The translations under genes were made by a program, and so were the position numbers. Below, in pieces: positions 1 to 7,770 of a DNA stretch of 64,000 nt; position 1 is the stretch's first letter; every line of letters starts with the position of its first letter. Source of the DNA: Halomarinibacterium sp034670265 (GTDB taxonomy: Bacteria; Bacteroidota; Bacteroidia; Flavobacteriales; Flavobacteriaceae); NCBI GenBank assembly GCA_034670265.1, contig JAXMNU010000002.1, positions 524,206 through 588,205 of the forward strand, in the 5' to 3' direction. Below the pieces are notes generated by a model. It saw nothing but the letters and a program-made list of their open reading frames with translations. It was not told the DNA's origin and ran no database searches.

Positions 1-370
1 AAGCATCTTCTCTGGCTTTTCGCAAAAAATGCAAATCTTCCGTATCCAATATTCTCAGGGCATTTGGGCAGTTTTCGGCTACGCGCCAACCAAATTGTTC
101 TTCGGTGATATAGCGGTCAAACAGCACTACGGAAGGATTAAATTCCGTTATAAATTCATCAAATGAAGGATCATTAAGCAGGATTGGTCTTGTTGAAACT
201 CCCAAATGTTCCAAAGTTTCAGAATATTCCGTTTTTGAAGCTGTTGAAGCAAAGGTGATCTCAAAATTGGCTTCAGAAAAAAGGTCTATTAATTGCATCA
301 TCCGGTTGCCTGCCGCCGTAGTACTAGGCTCAGGAAACGTATGACCGATAATAAGGAGTTTTTCTTTCAA
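1..370 (-). CDS. glycosyltransferase-like protein, N-terminal part (runs off left edge)
   Basis: The minus strand is open for 123 codons from a TTG at 370 to the window edge. An in-frame TAA lies two codons upstream of the TTG, so the start is close to 370 even though no ATG exists there; the next Met codons are at residues 24-25. The protein opens with KEKLLIIGHTFPEPSTTAAG and continues with alternating hydrophobic strands (VVLFDRYITEEQFGW, LRILDTEDLHFL). This resembles the N-terminal Rossmann half of GT-B glycosyltransferases, where a sugar-transferring enzyme begins with a short strand and a Gly-rich loop. The C-terminal catalytic half is outside the window, so donor and acceptor cannot be inferred. 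The start codon choice is uncertain. Confidence 0.5.
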   Translation of the reverse strand, partial: MKEKLLIIGHTFPEPSTTAAGNRMMQLIDLFSEANFEITFASTASKTEYSETLEHLGVSTRPILLNDPSFDEFITEFNPSVVLFDRYITEEQFGWRVAENCPNALRILDTEDLHFLRKAREDA

Positions 371-390
371 AGCTTAAAGATAGAAAATTG

Positions 391-497
391 TCACTTCGAG
401 TAATTTTCTTTTCAGCGAAAAGAAAAATGTATCGAGAAGTTGTTTAAACAAAGTTCTCGATACAATTCGCTATTGCGAATCACTCGAACTGACGCGC
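391..497. repeat. imperfect palindromic intergenic repeat
   Basis: The gap between the glycosyltransferase start and the lipoprotein stop holds a long imperfect inverted repeat. TATCGAGAAgTTGTTT on the left pairs with AAACAAagTTCTCGATA on the right, flanked by TCACTTCGAG and CACTCGAACTGAC. The same words (CACTTCTCGATAC, CACTCGAAGTGACA) recur at 7722-7770. It looks like a dispersed REP/MITE-like element. It could fold at the 3' end of the lipoprotein transcript and act as a terminator or stabiliser. Confidence 0.6.
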
Positions 498-501
498 TAA
501 A

Positions 502-1806
502 TTATAATGATTGTTCAGAAATTGTAGCCATTTGTATTTTGGAATTACCGTTAGAGGTTACTGTCCAAGCAACATATAAAGTAGCTCCTACCCTCTCCAA
601 TTGTGGAAATCCACTAGCGCGTTCTGGGCTCGTTTTGGAGATTGTGATGGGTATTCCTACATCGCCATTAGCATTTACTTTCACTAATTGGATGACTTCA
701 TCTTCCCCTTGTGGTTCCATCCACAAAACTGCTGCTTCCGTTTCAGAAAGCATGACTATATCCACCCTCCCTGTTGCGTTTCCAGCGTCCACACGGATGG
801 GTTCTGCAAAAGTTTCTCGATTGTTTTCAGAAAAAGCAATTTGCACCTTTCCTTCATCTTCTACGGCAGTAAACCAAGCCACGCCAATTGTATTTTCAAA
901 AATATCTGTCGCAGGACCATTAACTGGGCATCCCGCTATTTTCCAGTTGTCATTTCCTACTGTAACAGAGGGTTGCCAGCCTCCTTTTGTAATCCATCGC
1001 TTAACTGAAATATCTCGAACTTCATCATCGCTTCTATCCCGATACGCAACAATTAATTCGTCATTAGGTCCAATGGTTGCCACCGTATTACAACAATCAC
1101 ATACTTTTTCGTCCAAAAGTGTATCGTAATCAACCGAGCCATCTTCAAAAACTATAGCACCTCTTAGTGTCATTGCGCCTCCTCCGTGCTCACTATGATT
1201 TTCATGACCTCCTGTGGTATTTCTGCCATCTAACCAAGTGATAAAAAAGGAATTAAACACATAAGGTTTAATAGAGACAAACCCATGTTCGCTTTGTGTG
1301 CCGTCATTATGTAATAAAATGTTTTTTTTCCAAGTTTTGGTAGAGTCGTTGTACAAATTCAGCTTTACATCATAGGTATATTTTCCGTCTGCCGACTTTT
1401 GAAGAAAACTTGTCAAAATGCTTCCTTTATTTTCAGCAATTTGTGGAAAATCTGCCCAATTGACAAACCAGTCGGTGCCCGAAATAATTTCTTCGGAAGC
1501 TGTCCAAACTCCATCACTATACTTTGAATAATTTAAAATGGAAAGCGAATCTTTTTTGGTAACCCACGATAGAAATAACTCTTCTCCATTACTGAACAAT
1601 CTGGGCAGGGAACTGTTTTCAGAAGAAGGGTTTTTAATAGCAACAACAATGGTTTCAGTATTTTGAAGGGGTTGCTTTTTTTCTGATGATTCTTTGCAGC
1701 TGAATAAAGTAAAAACAGCAAGTAAAAAGAAAAGACTTACAGATTGTACTTCGACAAGCTCAGTGTGACAAAATATTCTAAAAGATTTTTTAAACAACTT
1801 CTCCAT
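502..1806 (-). CDS. sialidase-like (beta-propeller) lipoprotein of unknown substrate
   Basis: A 434-residue protein when started at the ATG at 1806. A further ATG at 1827 would add seven residues and lengthen the overlap with rimO, so it is less likely. The N-terminus has a lipoprotein signal ending LAVFTLFSC, with Cys37 as the predicted lipid anchor. The rest is strand-rich with repeated blades such as SWVTKKDSLSIL, WVNWADFPQIAE, FITWLDGRN and YVAWTVTS, as in sialidase/BNR six-bladed propellers; canonical Asp-box spacing is not obvious. A CDCCNT cluster sits near residue 245. The codons for residues 14-22 (HTELVEVQS) come from a dispersed repeat that has inserted inside the signal sequence. 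The start overlaps the rimO stop by 17 bp, which suggests translational coupling. The enzymatic role is unproven. Confidence 0.65.
   Translation of the reverse strand: MEKLFKKSFRIFCHTELVEVQSVSLFFLLAVFTLFSCKESSEKKQPLQNTETIVVAIKNPSSENSSLPRLFSNGEELFLSWVTKKDSLSILNYSKYSDGVWTASEEIISGTDWFVNWADFPQIAENKGSILTSFLQKSADGKYTYDVKLNLYNDSTKTWKKNILLHNDGTQSEHGFVSIKPYVFNSFFITWLDGRNTTGGHENHSEHGGGAMTLRGAIVFEDGSVDYDTLLDEKVCDCCNTVATIGPNDELIVAYRDRSDDEVRDISVKRWITKGGWQPSVTVGNDNWKIAGCPVNGPATDIFENTIGVAWFTAVEDEGKVQIAFSENNRETFAEPIRVDAGNATGRVDIVMLSETEAAVLWMEPQGEDEVIQLVKVNANGDVGIPITISKTSPERASGFPQLERVGATLYVAWTVTSNGNSKIQMATISEQSL
1748..1771. repeat. dispersed flavobacterial repeat inside a signal peptide
   Basis: The 24 bp ACTTCGACAAGCTCAGTGTG plus the following ACA is a copy of the dispersed repeat family. 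A related form (CCTTCGACAGGCTCAGGACA) lies on the minus strand in the acyltransferase gene near 14690. Read on the minus strand it gives the peptide HTELVEVQS in the middle of a lipoprotein signal sequence. Confidence 0.6.
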
Positions 1807-3091
1807 ATAAATCGAAATCTGAAGCATCGGTGATTTTTATTTGAAAAAAATCTCCTGTTCTTAAGTAGCCTTCTTCAGCATTTATAAGCACTTCATTATC
1901 CACATCTGGGCTATCAAATTCGGTTCTACCCACAAAATATTCGCCTTCTTTTCGATCGATAAGCACACGGAATTCTTTTCCAATTTTTTCCTGATTCAAC
2001 TCCCAAGAAATCTGAGATTGAATCGCCATAATTTCATTAGCACGCTCCATTTTCACATCTTCAGGGACATCATCTTCAAGATTGTATGCGTGTGTGTTTT
2101 CTTCGTGAGAGTAGGTAAAACACCCTAAACGTTCAAATCGCATATCGGTTACCCATTGTTTTAGGGTTTGAAAATCTTCTTCAGTTTCGCCAGGATAGCC
2201 AACAATTAAAGTGGTACGAATCGCCATTTCTGGGACGGCTTCCCGGAAGTCTTTCAACAGCTTGGTTGTTTTTTCTTGGGTGGTTCCACGACGCATAGAT
2301 TTCAAGATACTATCGGATATATGCTGCAACGGAATATCTATATAATTACAAATTTTAGGTTCGTTACGCATCACTTCCAACACTTCCATTGGGAAACCCG
2401 TTGGGAAGGCGTAGTGCAAACGAATCCATTCTATTCCTTCAACTTTTACTAACTCTTTTAGGAGTCTTGCTAAATCTCGTTTTTTATATAAATCTAAGCC
2501 GTAATAGGTTAAGTCTTGTGCAATAAGGATGAGTTCTTTTACACCATTAGCAGCTAATTTTTCAGCTTCGGTTACTAAATCTTCTACCGGTGTGCTTCTG
2601 TGTTTGCCACGCATAATGGGAATCGCACAAAACGAACAGGGACGGTCGCATCCTTCGGCTATTTTTAAATAAGCGTAGTTTTTAGGGGTTGTGGTAAGTC
2701 GTTCGCCTATAAGTTCGTGTTTGTAATCGGCTCCCAAAGCTTTCAGTAAACCAGGTAATTCTGTTGTTCCAAAGTATTCATCAACGTTTGGAATTTCTTT
2801 TTGTAAATCGGGTTTATATCTTTCAGAAAGGCAACCCGTAACAAAAACTTTATCGACTAATCCTTCTTCTTTTTTCTGAACAAATTCCAAAATGGTATTG
2901 ACACTTTCCTCTTTGGCATTGGCAATAAATCCGCAGGTATTAATCACCACGATATTACCTTCCTCTTCGTGAACGACCTCCTTATTATTGGCACGCAATT
3001 GTCCCATGAGCACCTCACTGTCGTATACATTTTTGGAGCACCCTAAGGTTACTACATTGATTTTATTCTGCTTTAAACTCTTAGTCCGCAT
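1790..3091 (-). CDS. rimO: ribosomal protein uS12 methylthiotransferase RimO
   Basis: A 433-residue radical-SAM methylthiotransferase that adds a methylthio group to Asp88/89 of ribosomal protein uS12. All six Fe-S cysteines are present: Cys18, Cys53 and Cys87 of the N-terminal UPF0004 domain, and Cys148/152/155 in the radical-SAM motif CDRPCSFC. The middle of the protein is the TIM-barrel radical-SAM domain (IRTTLIVGYPGETEEDF). The last ~70 residues match the TRAM domain used to bind the substrate. RimO is preferred over the tRNA enzyme MiaB because of its length, its position in a ribosomal/SRP gene block and the 'VVTLGCSKNVYDSEVLMGQL' opening. The gene ends inside the start of the downstream lipoprotein. 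The SET-domain gene lies 51 bp upstream on the same strand. Confidence 0.93.
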   Translation of the reverse strand: MRTKSLKQNKINVVTLGCSKNVYDSEVLMGQLRANNKEVVHEEEGNIVVINTCGFIANAKEESVNTILEFVQKKEEGLVDKVFVTGCLSERYKPDLQKEIPNVDEYFGTTELPGLLKALGADYKHELIGERLTTTPKNYAYLKIAEGCDRPCSFCAIPIMRGKHRSTPVEDLVTEAEKLAANGVKELILIAQDLTYYGLDLYKKRDLARLLKELVKVEGIEWIRLHYAFPTGFPMEVLEVMRNEPKICNYIDIPLQHISDSILKSMRRGTTQEKTTKLLKDFREAVPEMAIRTTLIVGYPGETEEDFQTLKQWVTDMRFERLGCFTYSHEENTHAYNLEDDVPEDVKMERANEIMAIQSQISWELNQEKIGKEFRVLIDRKEGEYFVGRTEFDSPDVDNEVLINAEEGYLRTGDFFQIKITDASDFDLYGEVV

Positions 3092-3142
3092 GAATCATTT
3101 AATTTGAAGCTGCAAAGATACTTTAATCTGCGGAAAGACAAC

Positions 3143-3730
3143 CTATTTAGGCTTGTAATACAATTCTAAAATGGAAGCTAATGGCTTTTTACCTGCCAAA
3201 ACAGCATCCATCTCTTTTTGTACTTTTTTTGAAAGCAAGGGTGCTAAAGGTTGTGGCACCTTTGGAATTTTTGTGAAGTTTTCGGCTAATTTTTTATCCC
3301 AAACAGGATAATAATTTTTTAAATCATCTGGATAGACCATCTTCCGCTTGGTCCCTTCGTTTGCCGCTTTAAAAGGAGTAGAAATATTTAAGTATCCATA
3401 ATCATCTGTAAGTTGTTCCCCTGGCTGAATATCTCTAATGGCAATCTCAAAGTCGTATGCTGTAGAAAGGCAATTGGACTTGAAGCTATGATTCACAAAA
3501 CGTCCGTGGTCCCAGCAAAGCACAAAATTACCACTACTATTTCGGAAACTATACGTCTCCAAAATATCTTGGTACAGAGCATTCATATTTTGAAACTGTT
3601 TTGGAGTAAAAGTTCTATCCAATTCGTCTAGCACCCAAGTTATAGTACCAGCTGGAATTAATTGAGTGGCTACAACACCGTGACCAATTTCATCGCTGAT
3701 AAAGCGCAACTCGGTATGTGGGTGAATCAT
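3143..3730 (-). CDS. SET-domain protein (putative protein lysine methyltransferase)
   Basis: A 195-residue compact SET domain with almost nothing outside it. The N-terminal strand pair is LRFISDEIGHGVVAT (residues 8-22, the usual G-x-G turn). RFVNHSFKSNC (77-87) is the pseudoknot motif equivalent to RFINHSCxPN. IQPGEQLTDDYGY (101-113) is the second knot with the catalytic-type Tyr. SET enzymes methylate protein lysines using SAM. There is no post-SET cysteine cluster. It lies between ftsY (24 bp upstream) and rimO on the same strand, so it is probably cotranscribed with translation and secretion genes; a ribosomal or SRP-related target is possible but not shown. Bacterial SET proteins of this size are uncommon but known. 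The family assignment is firm and the substrate is unknown. Confidence 0.85.
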   Translation of the reverse strand: MIHPHTELRFISDEIGHGVVATQLIPAGTITWVLDELDRTFTPKQFQNMNALYQDILETYSFRNSSGNFVLCWDHGRFVNHSFKSNCLSTAYDFEIAIRDIQPGEQLTDDYGYLNISTPFKAANEGTKRKMVYPDDLKNYYPVWDKKLAENFTKIPKVPQPLAPLLSKKVQKEMDAVLAGKKPLASILELYYKPK

Positions 3731-3754
3731 AAAGTGATTTAATTTTAAGCGAAG

Positions 3755-4708
3755 TTACTTAAAAAAAGAATCCACAAACTCAAACTTATTAAAAACTTGC
3801 AGGTCTTCTATACCTTCGCCTACTCCAATGTATTTTACTGGAATTTTGAACTGATCACTAATACCAATGACAACTCCTCCTTTGGCAGTACCATCAAGTT
3901 TTGTAACAGCAAGAGAAGTAACTTCGGTGGCAGCTGTGAATTGTTTTGCTTGTTCAAAAGCATTTTGTCCTGTAGAGCCATCCAATACTAATAACACTTC
4001 ATGAGGTGCGTCTTCCACTACTTTTTGCATTACCCGTTTTACTTTGGTAAGCTCGTTCATTAAGTTTACTTTATTGTGTAAACGCCCCGCTGTATCTATA
4101 ATCACCACATCGGCATCTTGATTAACCGCACTTTCTAATGTATCAAAAGCAACACTGGCGGGATCACTACCCATACTTTGCTTTACAATTGGCACATCGG
4201 TTCTGTCTGCCCAAATTTGTAGTTGATCTATGGCAGCAGCACGAAAGGTATCTGCAGCACCTAACACCACCTTTTTACCTGCCTTTTTAAACTGAAATGC
4301 TAACTTCCCTATGGTCGTTGTTTTCCCAACACCATTTACTCCCACCACCATAATGACGTATGGCTTTTTTCCTTCTGGGGTTACAAATTCTGTTGCTTCT
4401 CCTGTATTGGTTTCACTTAAAAGACTAGCTATTTCTTCGCGTAGTATTTGGTTTAATTCATCGGTTCCTAGATACTTGTCTTTTGCTACACGAGCTTCAA
4501 TCCGCTCAATCACTTTCAGCGTGGTATTTACACCCACATCACTAGACACTAATACTTCTTCTAAATTATCGAGAACATCATCATCTACTTTACTTTTCCC
4601 AGCAACGGCTTTGGAAAGTTTATCAAGGAACGTATTTTTAGATTTCTCTAAACCTTTGTCTAGTGTTTCCTTTTTTTCTTTGGAAAATATTTTTTTAAAA
4701 AAACTCAT
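3755..4708 (-). CDS. ftsY: signal recognition particle receptor FtsY
   Basis: A 317-residue SRP-GTPase that docks ribosome-SRP complexes at the inner membrane. The N domain (about residues 25-105) has the usual helical bundle, preceded by a short Lys-rich amphipathic start (MSFFKKIFSKEKK); the long acidic A domain of the E. coli protein is missing, as is common in Bacteroidota. G-domain motifs are all present: GVNGVGKTTT (123-132), DTFRAAAIDQL (153-163), DTAGRLHNK (205-213), TKLDGTAKGG (269-278) and the C-terminal GVGEGIEDL. It follows rpmB, rpmG and the DUF4295 gene on the minus strand. A hairpin separates it from them and may lower readthrough. Confidence 0.95.
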   Translation of the reverse strand: MSFFKKIFSKEKKETLDKGLEKSKNTFLDKLSKAVAGKSKVDDDVLDNLEEVLVSSDVGVNTTLKVIERIEARVAKDKYLGTDELNQILREEIASLLSETNTGEATEFVTPEGKKPYVIMVVGVNGVGKTTTIGKLAFQFKKAGKKVVLGAADTFRAAAIDQLQIWADRTDVPIVKQSMGSDPASVAFDTLESAVNQDADVVIIDTAGRLHNKVNLMNELTKVKRVMQKVVEDAPHEVLLVLDGSTGQNAFEQAKQFTAATEVTSLAVTKLDGTAKGGVVIGISDQFKIPVKYIGVGEGIEDLQVFNKFEFVDSFFK

Positions 4709-4758
4709 GTATTTGAAATGAGATTATGTTTTGTAAAAGTAACCATCAAAAATACAAA

Positions 4759-4784
4759 AAGCCACCTTCGTAAAAAAGTGGCTT
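4759..4784 (-). terminator. rho-independent terminator between the DUF4295 gene and ftsY
   Basis: On the minus strand AAGCCAC pairs with GTGGCTT across a 12-nt loop and is followed by TTTGTATTTTT. It lies downstream of the DUF4295 stop (4807) and upstream of ftsY (4708). It probably ends or attenuates the rpmB-rpmG-DUF4295 message. Confidence 0.7.
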
Positions 4785-4806
4785 CAGGTATATATTATAA
4801 GGTTGA

Positions 4807-4959
4807 TTATTGTTTGTTCAACCAGTCGTTTACTGCTTCTGGTGTCATAATAGCTTCCACAAAAGTATAGGCCCCTGTTTTAGGAGACTTCACCATTTTA
4901 ATGGCTTTTGTTAAACGCTTAGATCCTGTTTGTAACGATGCTACTGATTTCTTTGCCAT
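4807..4959 (-). CDS. DUF4295 small basic protein, 50 aa
   Basis: A 50-residue ORF starting MAKKSVASLQTGSKRLTKAI and ending VNDWLNKQ. The start is a clear ATG and the stop lies 23 bp before the downstream terminator hairpin. Its sequence and its place directly after rpmB and rpmG match the DUF4295 family, which is conserved in Bacteroidota next to these two ribosomal genes. It is small and strongly Lys-rich, so a ribosome-associated role is plausible, but that is inference from context. It begins 12 bp after the rpmG stop and is surely cotranscribed with it. Confidence 0.9.
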   Translation of the reverse strand: MAKKSVASLQTGSKRLTKAIKMVKSPKTGAYTFVEAIMTPEAVNDWLNKQ

Positions 4960-4971
4960 GACTCTCTATTT

Positions 4972-5154
4972 TTACTTGATTTCTTTATGAACAGTCATTT
5001 TCTTCAAGATTGGGTTGAATTTCTTCAACTCCATTCTATCTGGAGTGTTCTTTTTATTTTTTGTGGTGATATAGCGAGAAGTTCCTGGCATACCACTTTC
5101 TTTATGCTCTGTGCATTCTAAGATTACTTGAACTCTGTTTCCTTTTTTAGCCAT
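4972..5154 (-). CDS. rpmG: 50S ribosomal protein bL33
   Basis: A 60-residue bL33 of the large ribosomal subunit, starting MAKKGNRVQVILECTEHK and containing the family signature TSRYITTKNKKNTPDRMELKK. The first part has one cysteine only (ECTEH), and the second CxxC pair of zinc-binding L33 forms is absent, so this is a zinc-independent type. It lies 26 bp downstream of rpmB and just upstream of the DUF4295 gene. Confidence 0.95.
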   Translation of the reverse strand: MAKKGNRVQVILECTEHKESGMPGTSRYITTKNKKNTPDRMELKKFNPILKKMTVHKEIK

Positions 5155-5180
5155 TGTAAATAGACTTTTTGGTTATGCAA

Positions 5181-5420
5181 TTACTTTGCAAGATGCCCGT
5201 TTGCACGCGCTTCTTTAATAACTGCAGAAATTCCTTTTTTGTTAATATTTTTCATTGCCGAAGTAGAAACACGTAGTGTAATCCACTTATCTTCTTCAGG
5301 AATATAAAAACGCTTCTTCACTAAGTTTACATTAAACTTACGCTTGGTTTTATTCATCGCGTGGGATACATTGTTCCCAACCATCGCTCTTTTTCCAGTT
5401 AGCTCACAAACTCTTGACAT
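5181..5420 (-). CDS. rpmB: 50S ribosomal protein bL28
   Basis: A 79-residue bL28, beginning MSRVCELTGKRAMVGNNVSH with the conserved NKTKRKFNVNLVKKRFY core and the usual VSTSAMKNINKKGI segment. It is the first gene of the rpmB-rpmG-DUF4295 block. A 76-bp gap separates it from cinA, the next gene upstream on the same strand. Only one Cys is present (residue 5), consistent with a zinc-free form. Confidence 0.95.
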   Translation of the reverse strand: MSRVCELTGKRAMVGNNVSHAMNKTKRKFNVNLVKKRFYIPEEDKWITLRVSTSAMKNINKKGISAVIKEARANGHLAK

Positions 5421-5496
5421 AACCTAATTTTTGATAGTTATTTTTAAACAGGGTGCAAATTTAATAAAATTAATTGTCGTGTACAACAAAAGAATT

Positions 5497-6744
5497 TTAG
5501 TTTTTTGAAATTTCTTTCAGAAGCATTTCGAAAGCTTTATTTACAGATTTCCTAATGACCCGTTCCCGAGCTTGTCCGAAGAGAAATTTTTCTGAAATAA
5601 CACCGTTAGGACCCGCAATAGCAATACATACCGTACCTACTTCTTCATCGCCATCCCCTTTGGTAGGTCCAGCAATTCCTGTGGTAGCCACCGCATAGTC
5701 ACTTTTAAAAACTTTAGTAGATTGAATTGCCATCGCTTCGGCAACGGGTATACTCACCACATTATGTTTTTTTATAAGCGCTTCATCTACGCCCAAAATA
5801 GAAGTTTTTAACTCTGTAGCATACGGAATAATACTTCCTCTATAAAAATTGGAAACTCCAGCTTGTTGGGTAATTTCTTCAGCAATGGCGCCACCGGTAC
5901 AGCTTTCGGCTAGACTTAAGGTCTTCCCTTGTTTAATTAATAAAGAACCAATTCTATCGACTACCGATGTTTCTTCTTCAAAACCTATGGCAATATCCTT
6001 TAATTTTTCTACAAGTTCGTCCATTAATAGATCGACATCCTCTTTTACCTTTACTTCATCATTGCTTTTTGAAGATAATCTTAAACGAACTCTTCCCATA
6101 GAAGGTAAATAAGCCAATTTGATATGTTTGGGCAACTTATCTTCCCAATCCTCAATTCTTTCGGCAATGGAACTTTCTCCCAAGCCGTAGGTGAGTAAGG
6201 TTTTATGGTATATAAAAGGTCTTTGGAAATGTTCAATTACCTTCGGAAAGACTTTTTCGGTGAGTAAATATTTCATTTCATAAGGTACGCCCGGCATGGA
6301 AACAAATACCACCCCATCTTTTTCCATCCACATACCTGGAGCGGTGCCGTGTTCATTTAATAAAATGGTAGCTTTTGAAGGAACCAAGGCTTGGTCCAAA
6401 TTCATCTGGGTAGGTTTCTTCTGAAAATATTTATCGAATAAATACTGAATATGCTTTTTGGTTACTGCGTCTTCAATTAAAGTATCATCAAAAAATTCGC
6501 AAAAGCACTGTTTGGTAATGTCGTCTTTAGTAGGTCCTAAGCCTCCCGTAATCAATACTAAATCTGCCCTTTTGGAAGCATCTTTAAACGTAGAAATAAT
6601 GTGTTCTCTATCGTCTTGAATGGATGTAATTTGATGTACTTGCACCCCAATTTTATTGAGCTGCTGACTAATAAAAGCAGAATTGGTATCTATAATTTGA
6701 CCTATGAGAATTTCATCGCCAATGGTAATGATTTCAGCAAGCAT
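5497..6744 (-). CDS. cinA: CinA-family protein (competence/damage-inducible, NMN deamidase)
   Basis: A 415-residue two-domain CinA. Residues 1-170 form the MoaB/MogA-like molybdopterin-binding fold (EIITIGDEILIGQIIDTNS; ITGGLGPTKDD at 65-75), the COG1058 ADP-ribose pyrophosphatase part. Residues from about 265 form the nicotinamide-nucleotide amidase domain with AESCTGG at 279-285 (Ser/Thr nucleophile region) and TTGIAGP at 354-360. Together they recycle pyridine nucleotides. Full length matches the family. The ATG at 6744 directly abuts the stop of the upstream Hpt gene, so the two are probably translated from one mRNA. Whether it relates to competence here is unknown. Confidence 0.93.
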   Translation of the reverse strand: MLAEIITIGDEILIGQIIDTNSAFISQQLNKIGVQVHQITSIQDDREHIISTFKDASKRADLVLITGGLGPTKDDITKQCFCEFFDDTLIEDAVTKKHIQYLFDKYFQKKPTQMNLDQALVPSKATILLNEHGTAPGMWMEKDGVVFVSMPGVPYEMKYLLTEKVFPKVIEHFQRPFIYHKTLLTYGLGESSIAERIEDWEDKLPKHIKLAYLPSMGRVRLRLSSKSNDEVKVKEDVDLLMDELVEKLKDIAIGFEEETSVVDRIGSLLIKQGKTLSLAESCTGGAIAEEITQQAGVSNFYRGSIIPYATELKTSILGVDEALIKKHNVVSIPVAEAMAIQSTKVFKSDYAVATTGIAGPTKGDGDEEVGTVCIAIAGPNGVISEKFLFGQARERVIRKSVNKAFEMLLKEISKN

Positions 6745-7086
6745 TTATAGGTCGAAGTCTTTTTTAAGCTGTTCAAAAACTTGGTGAAGTGTTGTGTTTA
6801 CTTTTTCCACAGTGTCTTGTATAGCATTTTTGTTTTTTGAGGAGCGTGTCCAAGTTTCAATTGATGTAATGTCTTTCAATAAATCGATTCCAAACATTTC
6901 GATATTTGGTTTCATTTTATGAGCAAATTGATATGCCAATTCTCTATTATCATTTTCCACGGCTCCAACGAGTGCTTCTAAATCTGGTGGAATTTCAGTT
7001 AAAAAAGTTTCTGCTACAACTGCCATGAAATCTTTATCGTCTCCGGCAATTTCTTTTAAACTATCAATTGAATATATCTTACTCAT
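6745..7086 (-). CDS. Hpt-domain protein (histidine phosphotransfer)
   Basis: A 113-residue stand-alone Hpt four-helix bundle. The phosphorylatable histidine is His56 in FAHKMKPNIEMFG, and the upstream helix FMAVVAETFLTEIPPDLEAL is typical. Hpt proteins relay phosphate between hybrid histidine kinases and response regulators in the cytoplasm. No kinase or regulator is adjacent; the neighbours are cinA (abutting) and an FAH hydrolase, whose stop is 1 bp upstream. Its partners are therefore likely encoded elsewhere. Confidence 0.88.
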   Translation of the reverse strand: MSKIYSIDSLKEIAGDDKDFMAVVAETFLTEIPPDLEALVGAVENDNRELAYQFAHKMKPNIEMFGIDLLKDITSIETWTRSSKNKNAIQDTVEKVNTTLHQVFEQLKKDFDL

Positions 7087-7087
7087 A

Positions 7088-7699
7088 TTATTTAACTTTT
7101 ATTGAAAAAAGCTCATTGCTTTCTATGTATCCTTTTAAAACATCATTAGCTTCCACCCTACCAACCCCTGCGGGTGTGCCGGTAAATATAATATCTCCTA
7201 TCTTTAATGTGAAATATTTTGAAACATATTCGATTAAGTCATCAATTTTCCACAACATAAAGGATGTATTCCCTTTTTGAACCACCTCCCCGTTCTTTTC
7301 GAGGCTAAAGTTAATATCATTACTATCCATAAACGAATCTTTGGGTAAAAAATTACCTATCACGGCAGCGCCATCAAATGATTTTGCCTTTTCCCAAGGT
7401 AAGCCTTTTTCTTTTAATTTACTTTGAAGATCACGTGCAGTAAAGTCTATCCCCAACCCTATTTCATCGTAGTACTTATGGGCAAACTTTTTATCGATAT
7501 GCTTGCCAATTTTTGTAATCTTTACCAATATCTCGACCTCGTGGTGGATGTCTTGAGAAAATTCTGGAATAATAAAAGGGTTGTTTTTTAATAATACCGC
7601 CGAATCGGGTTTAATAAACACCACAGGCTCTGTGGGCCTTTCGTTTTTAAGTTCGGCGATATGCTCTGTGTAGTTTCTTCCTATGCAAATGATTTTCAT
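7088..7699 (-). CDS. fumarylacetoacetate hydrolase (FAH) family protein
   Basis: A 203-residue single-domain FAH-fold protein. The ATG at 7699 is chosen because the protein then opens MKIICIGRNYTEHIAEL as in the family. The in-frame extension up to 7738 runs into a dispersed repeat and adds MYREVACLYFYSS, which does not look conserved. Metal-binding residues are in HHEVEIL (His52, Glu54, Glu56) and IDFTARDLQ (Asp85), and the C-terminal signature TGTPAGVG is present. Relatives cleave C-C bonds in acylpyruvates or decarboxylate oxaloacetate, so the substrate cannot be fixed. It is the first gene of a tight group with the Hpt gene and cinA. Confidence 0.9.
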   Translation of the reverse strand: MKIICIGRNYTEHIAELKNERPTEPVVFIKPDSAVLLKNNPFIIPEFSQDIHHEVEILVKITKIGKHIDKKFAHKYYDEIGLGIDFTARDLQSKLKEKGLPWEKAKSFDGAAVIGNFLPKDSFMDSNDINFSLEKNGEVVQKGNTSFMLWKIDDLIEYVSKYFTLKIGDIIFTGTPAGVGRVEANDVLKGYIESNELFSIKVK

Positions 7700-7721
7700 A
7701 CTACTATAAAAATATAAGCAC

Positions 7722-7770
7722 GCCACTTCTCGATACATTCCGAATCAAGTTCGGAACACTCGAAGTGACA
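7722..7770. repeat. dispersed palindromic repeat between FAH and exonuclease genes
   Basis: The segment holds CACTTCTCGATACATTCCGA, then a hairpin with arms TTCCGAA and TTCGGAA, then CACTCGAAGTGACA. It shares the TTCTCGATAC and CACTCGAA words with the element at 391-497. It fills the whole gap after the exonuclease gene and could fold in the transcript. Confidence 0.6.

Noticed and set aside
440..1129. A 229-codon plus-strand ORF opposite the sialidase-like lipoprotein
   Set aside because: It is Ser/Pro-rich antisense sequence starting in a dispersed repeat; the minus-strand frame has a lipobox and propeller-like blades.
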